From contig NZ_WNNK01000039.1 in NCBI RefSeq assembly GCF_009724245.1, forward strand, positions 1-41,043: 41,043 nucleotides of DNA. The letters are read 5' to 3'. This stretch comes from Pseudomonas spelaei (GTDB lineage Bacteria > Pseudomonadota > Gammaproteobacteria > Pseudomonadales > Pseudomonadaceae). Both the position numbers and the translations under genes were made by a program. How positions within the stretch are numbered: the stretch's first letter is position 1; the number at the start of each line of letters is the position of its first letter. The notes under the pieces were generated by a model. That model did not search any database, had not been told where the DNA came from, and saw only the letters and a list, made by a program, of their open reading frames with translations. Below are positions 35,401 through 41,043 of this stretch, piece after piece.

Positions 35401-36960
35401 ATGACCCTTAATACCGTGACTACCCGCAAGACCCTCGTCCTGTCCCTGTTGTGCGCCGCCCTGAGCCTTGGCGCCTGGCAATCGGCAAGCGCCGCCGCCC
35501 CCAGGGACACCCTGATGATCGGCAAGGCCGCCGACCCGCAAACCCTCGACCCCGCCGTGACCATCGACAACAACGATTGGGCGGTGACCTACCCGGCGTA
35601 CCAGAAACTGGTGGCCTACAAGGTTGAAAACGGTAAAGGCAGCACCGAAGTCCAGGGCGACCTGGCCGAGAGCTGGAGCATTTCGCCGGACAATCTGGTG
35701 TGGGACTTCAAGCTCAAGCCCGGCAACAAATTCGACGACGGCGCGGCAGTGGATGCCAATGCGGTGAAGTTCTCCTTTGACCGCCTGATGAAGCTCAAGC
35801 AAGGGCCTTCCGGCGCCTTTCCCGATGACATGGCCGTCAGTGTCGTCGACCCGATGACCGTGCGCTTCACCCTGACCAAACCCTATGCGCCCTTCCTCTT
35901 CACCCTCGCCCACAACGGCGCCGGCATCATCAACCCGGACGTGGCGAAACAGGGCGATATCAACGCTTACCTGTCGACCCACACCGCCGGCTCCGGTGCG
36001 TTTCGCCTGAGCAACTGGCAAAAAGGCCAGGCCCTGACCCTGGAGCCCAACACCTACTACGCCGGGCCCAAGCCCAGCCTGAACAAGGTGGTGATCAAGA
36101 TCATCAGCGAAGCCTCGGTACGGCGCCTGCAACTGGAACGCGGTGACCTGGACATCATCGAGGACATGCCCGAAGACCAGCTCAGCACCCTGGCCAGCAA
36201 GCCGGGGATCGTCGTCGAAAAATTCCCGTCGCTGCGGGTGACGTACCTGTACCTGAACAACAAAAAAGCCCCACTGGACAACCGCGACGCGCGCCAGGCC
36301 ATCGTCGATGCGCTGGATTACAAGGGCATCGTCGACGGCATCCTCAAGGGCCAGGCCAAGCTGATGAACGGGCCGATCCCCGACGGCATGTGGGCCCACG
36401 ACGCCAGCCTGCCGATGATGAAACAAGACGTGGCAGCCGCAGACGCCAACCTCAAGAAACTGCCGCAGAAAATCAGCAACCTGAACTTTGTCTACTCGGA
36501 CAAGGACGCCAACTGGGAATCCATCGGCCTGACCCTGCAAGCCGGCCTGGCGCCATTGGGGATCAACCTGAAGATGGAGAAACTGGCCAACGCCACGATG
36601 CGTGAACGCCTGGGCAAGGGTGACTTCGACGTCGCGATCGGTTCCTGGAGCCCGGACTTCGCCGACCCCTACATGTTCATGAACTTCTGGTTCGACTCCA
36701 ACCTGCAAGGGCTGGCGGGCAATCGTTCGTTCTACAGCAACCCGCAGGTAGACACGCTGGTGCGTGATGCAGCGGCCAACAACGACACCGCCAAGCGCAT
36801 CGAGCTGTACCAGCAAGCGCAGAAGATCGTGCTCAAGGACGCGGTCTACGCCTACCTGTATCAGAAGAACTACAGCCTGCCGATGCGTGATTCGGTGAAG
36901 GGATATGTGTTCCATCCGATGCTGGAGCAGGTGTTTAACGTGGCGCAGATCAGCAAGTAA
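35401..36960 (+). CDS. ddpA: Dipeptide ABC transporter periplasmic binding protein (DdpA-like), 519 aa
   Basis: This is the periplasmic solute-binding component (SBP_bac_5, cluster C). A signal peptide spans about residues 1-33 (TLVLSLLCAALSLGAWQSAS, ending ASAAA). The family is shown by GKAADPQTLDPAV, then LAESWSISPDNLVWDFKLKP, VKFSFDRLM, GSGAFRLSNW and FDVAIGSWSPDFADPY. Length matches E. coli DdpA (516). The ATG at 35401 is preferred because AAGGA lies 7 nt before it. An ATG 18 nt upstream has no Shine-Dalgarno. A long hairpin follows 27 nt after the stop, before the permease genes. D-Ala-D-Ala as ligand is inferred from ddpX next to it, and other di- or oligopeptides remain possible. Confidence 0.88.
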   Translation: MTLNTVTTRKTLVLSLLCAALSLGAWQSASAAAPRDTLMIGKAADPQTLDPAVTIDNNDWAVTYPAYQKLVAYKVENGKGSTEVQGDLAESWSISPDNLVWDFKLKPGNKFDDGAAVDANAVKFSFDRLMKLKQGPSGAFPDDMAVSVVDPMTVRFTLTKPYAPFLFTLAHNGAGIINPDVAKQGDINAYLSTHTAGSGAFRLSNWQKGQALTLEPNTYYAGPKPSLNKVVIKIISEASVRRLQLERGDLDIIEDMPEDQLSTLASKPGIVVEKFPSLRVTYLYLNNKKAPLDNRDARQAIVDALDYKGIVDGILKGQAKLMNGPIPDGMWAHDASLPMMKQDVAAADANLKKLPQKISNLNFVYSDKDANWESIGLTLQAGLAPLGINLKMEKLANATMRERLGKGDFDVAIGSWSPDFADPYMFMNFWFDSNLQGLAGNRSFYSNPQVDTLVRDAAANNDTAKRIELYQQAQKIVLKDAVYAYLYQKNYSLPMRDSVKGYVFHPMLEQVFNVAQISK

Positions 36961-36986
36961 AGCGCCAACAGCGCTTGCCGATGATT

Positions 36987-37089
36987 TGTAGCCGCTGCCG
37001 AGGTACGAGGCTGCGATGGGTTGCGCAGCGACCCCCGAGGGCGGTCCTGCGGACACGCATCGCAGCCTCGTCCCTCGGCAGCGGCTACA
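36987..37089. repeat. Long hairpin repeat, copy 2, inside the ddp operon
   Basis: The left arm (36987-37018) is identical over 32 nt to the left arm of the copy at 33634-33665. It pairs with 37058-37089 at 31 of 32 positions. The 39-nt loop (GCGCAGCGACCCCCG, then GGTCCTGCGGACA) is the approximate reverse complement of the other copy's loop, so the two elements are in opposite orientation. It lies between ddpA and ddpB, and as RNA would form a very stable stem after the binding-protein cistron. Confidence 0.85.
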
Positions 37090-37132
37090 ACTGATCTCAC
37101 TACCGCCCGTTCCGCTATATCGAGGAGCCCCC

Positions 37133-38149
37133 ATGGCCTTCCTGAATATGTTGCGCAAACGCCTGCTCGGCCTGCTGTTGGTCGTGATCGGTGTTTCGCT
37201 GATCACCTTTTGCATCTCCCACCTGATCCCGGGTGACCCGGCGCGGCTGATCGCCGGCGACCGGGCCAGCGATGCCATTGTCGAGAACATCCGCCATCAA
37301 CTGGGCCTGGACTTACCGCTGTATCAGCAATACGGGCGCTACATGAGCGACCTGCTGCACGGCGACCTCGGCACCTCGATCCGCACCAGTCGCCCGGTGC
37401 TGGAAGACTTGCAAGCGTTCTTCCCGGCCACCCTGGAACTGGCCCTCGCCGCGCTGCTGTTGTCGGTGCTGGTGGGCGTGCCGCTGGGGGTGTTATCGGC
37501 GGTCTATCACAACCGTGCCATCGACCAGGTCGCGCGCACCCTGGCCGTCACCGGCATTTCCACCCCGGCGTTCTGGCTTGGGTTGGGACTGATCGTGTTG
37601 TTCTACGGGCAACTCGGCTGGTTGCCCGGCAGCGGTCGCCTGGACGAAGGCCTGGAGCCGCCCCACACCATCACCGGGTTCTACCTGGTGGACGCATTGC
37701 TGGCCGGTGATATCCCGCTGTTTCTCAACGCCCTGCAACACCTGATCCTGCCGGCGATCACCCTGGGCTTCGTCAACCTCGGCGTGGTGGCGCGGCAGAT
37801 CCGCTCGGCGATGCTGGATCAGTTGGGCGAGGACTATATCCGCACCGCCCGCGCCTATGGCCTGTCGCGCTGGGCGGTGATTTTGCGGCACGCGCTGCCC
37901 AACGCGCTGATTCCCTCGGTCACCGTCCTCGGCCTGACCCTCGGCGACTTGCTCTACGGCGCCGTGCTCACCGAAACCGTGTTCGCCTGGCCCGGCATGG
38001 GCGCCTATGTGGTCAAGTCGATCCAGTCCCTGGATTTCCCGGCGGTGATGGGCTTCGCGATCCTGGTGTCGTTTATTTATGTGCTGCTGAACATGGCGAT
38101 CGACCTGCTGTACCGGGTGATCGATCCGCGTATTGGCGAGGTGAATTGA
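37133..38149 (+). CDS. ddpB: Dipeptide ABC transporter permease 1 (DppB/DdpB-like), 338 aa
   Basis: This is an inner-membrane permease with six hydrophobic segments and the BPD_transp_1 fold. The N-terminus has the DppB signature FCISHLIPGDPARLIAGD. The EAA loop that docks on the ATPases is QLGEDYIRTARAYGLSRWAV (about 228-247) followed by LRHALPNALIPSV. Length equals E. coli DdpB/DppB (about 340). The ATG at 37133 is chosen for its GAGGAG six nt upstream. Upstream in-frame codons lie in the hairpin. It is followed one nt later by the second permease. A 172-nt gap with the hairpin separates it from ddpA. Confidence 0.92.
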   Translation: MAFLNMLRKRLLGLLLVVIGVSLITFCISHLIPGDPARLIAGDRASDAIVENIRHQLGLDLPLYQQYGRYMSDLLHGDLGTSIRTSRPVLEDLQAFFPATLELALAALLLSVLVGVPLGVLSAVYHNRAIDQVARTLAVTGISTPAFWLGLGLIVLFYGQLGWLPGSGRLDEGLEPPHTITGFYLVDALLAGDIPLFLNALQHLILPAITLGFVNLGVVARQIRSAMLDQLGEDYIRTARAYGLSRWAVILRHALPNALIPSVTVLGLTLGDLLYGAVLTETVFAWPGMGAYVVKSIQSLDFPAVMGFAILVSFIYVLLNMAIDLLYRVIDPRIGEVN

Positions 38150-38150
38150 G

Positions 38151-39050
38151 ATGACCACGCCTGTGACTGTCCCCCTGCCCGTACCCTTGGCTCAACGCCC
38201 GACCTTGCACGCGCGCCTGGCGTACCTGGCTTATCAAGTACGGCGCAGCCCGCTGACCATTGCCGGCCTGACCATCACCCTGATCGTACTGATCTGCATG
38301 GCCTTCGCGCCCTGGCTGAGCAGCCACGACCCCAACGCCCTGAACCTGGCCCAACGCCTGGCCGCGCCCTCGGCCGAGCACTGGTTCGGCACCGATGAAG
38401 TGGGCCGCGACCTGTTCAGCCGAGTGCTGCATGGCAGCCGTCAATCGGTGGGCGTCGGCCTGTTCGTGGCCTTTGCCTCGTGCCTGGCGGGCGGCCTGCT
38501 GGGCTGCCTGTCGGGGATCATCGGCGGGCGTTTCGATGGCCTGATCATGCGCTTGATGGACATCATGCTCTCGGTGCCGTCCCTAGTGCTGATCATGGCA
38601 TTGGCCGCCGCCCTGGGCCCGAGCCTGTTCAACGCGATGCTGGCAATCACCGTGGTGCGCATTCCATTCTACGTGCGCCTGGCCCGCGGCCAGGCCTTGA
38701 GTATTCGCCAGATGGGCTACGTCAAGGCATCCCAGACCTTCGGCGCCGGGCGCTGGCATATCGTCTCCTGGCACGTGGGCCGCAACGCCATGCCACCGTT
38801 GCTGGTGCAACTGAGCCTGGACATCGGCAGCGCCATCCTCATGGCCTCGGCCCTCGGCTTTATCGGCCTGGGCGCGCAACAGCCCACCGCCGAATGGGGT
38901 GCGATGGTCGCCACCGGGCGTAATTTCATCCTCGACAACTGGTGGTACTCGACCTTCCCGGGGCTGGCGATCCTGATCACCGCCACCGGCTTCAACCTGC
39001 TGGGTGACGGTGTACGTGACCTGCTTGATCCACGGCAACAGGGGAAATGA
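38151..39050 (+). CDS. ddpC: Dipeptide ABC transporter permease 2 (DppC/DdpC-like), 299 aa
   Basis: This is the second transmembrane subunit, which forms a heterodimer with the upstream permease. Recognisable parts are the N-terminal OppC-type helix (TIAGLTITLIVLICMAFAPW), the HWFGTDEVGRDLFSRVLHGSR signature typical of DppC/OppC, and the EAA loop QMGYVKASQTFGAGRWHI (about 184-201). Six hydrophobic segments and the 299-residue length match the family. The ATG follows the ddpB stop by one nt (TGAGATG), and its own stop TGA overlaps an ATG (39047) of the next gene. It is therefore tightly coupled in the operon. Confidence 0.92.
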   Translation: MTTPVTVPLPVPLAQRPTLHARLAYLAYQVRRSPLTIAGLTITLIVLICMAFAPWLSSHDPNALNLAQRLAAPSAEHWFGTDEVGRDLFSRVLHGSRQSVGVGLFVAFASCLAGGLLGCLSGIIGGRFDGLIMRLMDIMLSVPSLVLIMALAAALGPSLFNAMLAITVVRIPFYVRLARGQALSIRQMGYVKASQTFGAGRWHIVSWHVGRNAMPPLLVQLSLDIGSAILMASALGFIGLGAQQPTAEWGAMVATGRNFILDNWWYSTFPGLAILITATGFNLLGDGVRDLLDPRQQGK

Positions 39051-39052
39051 GT

Positions 39053-40039
39053 ATGTCCAGTCCAGCGGTCCTCGCCATCGACAACCTGAGCCTGGAATTC
39101 CCGGCTTACCGCAACAACGTCCAGGCCCTTAACGGCGTGTCACTGCACGTCAATCCCGGCGAAATCGTCGGCGTGGTGGGCGAGTCCGGTTCGGGTAAAT
39201 CGGTCACCGCGATGCTCAGCTTGCGCCTGCTGCCGGAGCGCAGTTACCGGATCACCCAGGGCAGCTTGCACATGCTCGGCCGCGACATGCTCGGCGCCCG
39301 GGAAAAAGACCTGTTGCAGGTGCGTGGCCGTGACGCGGCGATGATCTTCCAGGAGCCCATGACCGCCCTCAACCCGACACGGCGCATCGGCCGGCAGATG
39401 CTCGACGTGATCATCCACCACCAGCACCTGAGCAAGGCCGAGGCACGCGCCAAGGCCATCGCCCTGCTCAAGGACATGCACATCGCCGACCCCGAGCAGA
39501 TCCTCGACAGCTATCCCTTCGAACTGTCCGGCGGCATGCGCCAGCGGGTGATGATTGCCCTGGCGTTTTCCTGCGATCCACAGTTGCTGATTGCCGACGA
39601 GCCGACCACGGCCCTCGACGTCACGGTACAGCGCCAGGTGCTGTTGCTGCTGCGGGAAAAGGCACGCCAACGCGGCACCGCGATCCTGCTGATCACCCAC
39701 GACATGGCGGTGGTCTCGCAGTTCTGCGACCGGGTGTACGTGATGTACACCGGCGCCGTGGTCGAAGAAGGCCCCACCGCCCAAGTCATGGGCGACCCCC
39801 GGCATCCCTATACCCAAGGCTTGCTCAGCGGCCTGCCGGAACAGGTACAACCCGGCGAAGACCTGCTGACCATCCCCGGCCAAGTGCCCAACCTGGCCGC
39901 CCTGCCCTCTGGCTGTACCTTTCGCGAACGCTGCCCCCAGGCCATGAGCCAATGTGCCGAACGCCCGCGCCTTAACCCGATCGATCCGGCCCACCTGCGC
40001 AAAAGTGCGTGCTGGTTGTCCGCCAAGGAGTCTGTGTGA
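39053..40039 (+). CDS. ddpD: Dipeptide ABC transporter ATP-binding protein 1 (DppD/DdpD-like), 328 aa
   Basis: This is one of two nucleotide-binding subunits that power the importer from the cytoplasmic face. Walker A is GESGSGKS (43-50), the signature is ELSGGMRQR (about 156-164) and Walker B leads into DEPTTALDVT (about 181-190), followed by the H-loop ITHDMAV. The C-terminal oligopeptide-transporter extension has the Cys pattern CTFRERCPQAMSQC...C expected for an iron-sulfur-type site in DppD proteins. An ATG at 39047 overlaps the ddpC stop (ATGA), but AGGGG is 8 nt before the ATG at 39053, so that start is preferred (two residues shorter). Length equals E. coli DdpD (328). Confidence 0.92.
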   Translation: MSSPAVLAIDNLSLEFPAYRNNVQALNGVSLHVNPGEIVGVVGESGSGKSVTAMLSLRLLPERSYRITQGSLHMLGRDMLGAREKDLLQVRGRDAAMIFQEPMTALNPTRRIGRQMLDVIIHHQHLSKAEARAKAIALLKDMHIADPEQILDSYPFELSGGMRQRVMIALAFSCDPQLLIADEPTTALDVTVQRQVLLLLREKARQRGTAILLITHDMAVVSQFCDRVYVMYTGAVVEEGPTAQVMGDPRHPYTQGLLSGLPEQVQPGEDLLTIPGQVPNLAALPSGCTFRERCPQAMSQCAERPRLNPIDPAHLRKSACWLSAKESV

Positions 40040-40986
40040 TGACGGTTTCCCAAGAACCCTTGCTGACCCTGCGGGACGTGCAGGTGAAGTTCCCGGTAAA
40101 AAACGACTGGCTGGGCCGGCCCCGTGGTTATGCCCATGCCCTTAACGGCATCGACTTACAGGTGCGCCCGGGAGAAACCCTGGGCATTGTCGGCGAGTCC
40201 GGCTGCGGTAAAAGCACCCTCGCCCAACTGCTGATGGGGCTGGTGGCGCCCAGCGGCGGCGAAGTGGACTGGGTCTACAGCACCGCCCGGGAGCGCCATC
40301 GCCATGTGCAGATCGTGTTCCAGGACCCGCAATCGTCCCTCGACCCGCGCCTGCCGATCTGGAAGATCATCACCGAACCGCTGTTCGCCCTGGGTGACAC
40401 GCCCAGACGCGACATGCGCGCCATCGCCGCCAAAGTGGCCGAGCAAGTGGGCATTCGCGCCGAGTACCTGGACCGCTACCCGCACCAATTCTCCGGAGGG
40501 CAACGGCAACGGATCGCCATTGCCCGGGCGCTGGCGTCGAACCCGAGCATTCTGGTGCTGGACGAGCCGACCTCGGCCCTGGACATCTCGGTGCAGGCGC
40601 AGATCCTCAACCTGTTGGGGGAGTTGCAACGGCGGTTGGGCCTGACCTATATCCTGATCTCCCACAACGTCTCCGTCGTGCGGCACATGGCTGACCGGGT
40701 GGCGGTGATGTACCTGGGGCAGATTGTGGAACTGGGGGATGCCGAGCAGGTGCTGGGGCAACCGCGGCATCCGTATACGCAGTTGTTGCTGGAGGCGGTG
40801 CCGAAGTTGGGGGTGGCGTTGGATGATGCGTATGTCAGTGCGGCGACGGAACTGCCGGGGAATCGGGTGTTGCCCGGTGGGTGTTTTTTTCTGGAGCGGT
40901 GTTTGAGGCGTACGCAGGGGTGTGAGAAGCCGCAACGGCTGGCAGGGGGTGTGCATCAGCAGGTGCGGTGTCATTTGGCGCTTTGA
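40039..40986 (+). CDS. ddpF: Dipeptide ABC transporter ATP-binding protein 2 (DppF/DdpF-like), 315 aa
   Basis: This is the second ATPase subunit. Walker A is GESGCGKST (52-60), the signature is FSGGQRQRIAIARAL (about 151-165) and Walker B gives LVLDEPTSALDISVQAQIL, with the H-loop SHNVSVV. VFQDPQSSLDPRLPIWKII is the typical Q-loop region of DppF/OppF. The C-terminal extension retains a Cys-rich tail (CFFLERCLRRTQGC...C). The start overlaps the ddpD stop as TGATG, and AAGGAG (40025-40030) lies 8 nt upstream. It is the last gene of the operon in this window. From about 40700 codon choice shifts toward G-rich codons, but the frame stays open. Confidence 0.92.
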   Translation: MTVSQEPLLTLRDVQVKFPVKNDWLGRPRGYAHALNGIDLQVRPGETLGIVGESGCGKSTLAQLLMGLVAPSGGEVDWVYSTARERHRHVQIVFQDPQSSLDPRLPIWKIITEPLFALGDTPRRDMRAIAAKVAEQVGIRAEYLDRYPHQFSGGQRQRIAIARALASNPSILVLDEPTSALDISVQAQILNLLGELQRRLGLTYILISHNVSVVRHMADRVAVMYLGQIVELGDAEQVLGQPRHPYTQLLLEAVPKLGVALDDAYVSAATELPGNRVLPGGCFFLERCLRRTQGCEKPQRLAGGVHQQVRCHLAL

Positions 40987-40988
40987 GT

Positions 40989-41043
40989 GGGGGCATATCC
41001 GTTGCTGCGGTGATGGCGGCTTATGGTTCCGCCCTTACGGCGG
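40989..41043. repeat. Probable dispersed Pseudomonas repeat, cut by window end
   Basis: The last 55 bases contain CATATCCGTTGCTGCGGTGA and TATGGTTCCGCCCTTACGGC. I recall closely similar stretches recurring between genes of P. fluorescens-group genomes. No second copy lies in this window, and the element is incomplete. No terminator or gene is seen here. Confidence 0.35.

Noticed and set aside
37016..37132. N-terminal extension of the DppB-like permease
   Set aside because: It would be encoded by the hairpin repeat. The ATG at 37133 has a GAGGAG and gives the normal family length.

Overview
The window reads as chromosomal DNA of a Pseudomonas species, most likely of the P. fluorescens group. 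The evidence is high-GC coding sequence, REP/REPIN-like hairpins with GTGGGAGC...GCTGCGAT and TGTAGCCGCTGCCGAGG arms, a TpsA leader of the Pseudomonas type, and closely Pseudomonas-like SotB, MHS and PAS-LuxR proteins. No tRNA, rRNA, CRISPR array or complete insertion sequence was seen, and no gene-free stretch exceeds 300 bases.

Region 1 (1-21576, all minus strand) is a two-partner-secretion / contact-dependent-inhibition locus in the order cdiB-cdiA-cdiI. A strong-looking sigma70 promoter precedes the outer-membrane transporter cdiB. Next comes a 6435-residue exoprotein with a signal peptide, TPS domain, several thousand residues of FHA repeats with a higher-order super-repeat, a Pro-rich spacer, a second FHA region, a pretoxin region with a VDNN motif, and a small C-terminal toxin domain. 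The cdiA stop overlaps the start of a 96-residue putative immunity gene (ATGA). Just past the immunity gene is a fragment in another frame that looks like the beginning of a different toxin tip, ended by a 12-bp inverted repeat. This matches the toxin/immunity exchange and orphan-tip pattern of CDI loci.

Region 2 (21649-26996) is a mixed block: the SotB-type efflux pump, an orphan fimbrial-like secreted protein, a YfeH-like bile acid:sodium symporter-family protein divergent from a cupin-AraC regulator, a small conserved hypothetical gene with a probable TTG start, and a 337-residue protein with two membrane segments and visibly lower GC.

Region 3 (27238-33619) holds a minus-strand operon (thiolase, acyl-CoA ligase, MHS-type permease) that looks like uptake, CoA activation and thiolysis of an organic acid. 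It is divergent from a PAS-LuxR regulator, with a perfect 8-bp-arm palindrome in the shared intergenic space. After the regulator comes a phosphatidylserine-decarboxylase-like enzyme with a PsiD-type architecture.

Region 4 (33867-40986, plus strand) is a D-Ala-D-Ala dipeptide scavenging operon: an RpiR/SIS regulator, a VanX/DdpX dipeptidase, and a five-gene dipeptide ABC importer (ddpA, B, C, D, F). A long hairpin lies between the binding-protein gene and the permeases. A second copy of the same element, with its loop in the opposite orientation, lies upstream of the regulator. The window ends in what looks like another dispersed Pseudomonas repeat.
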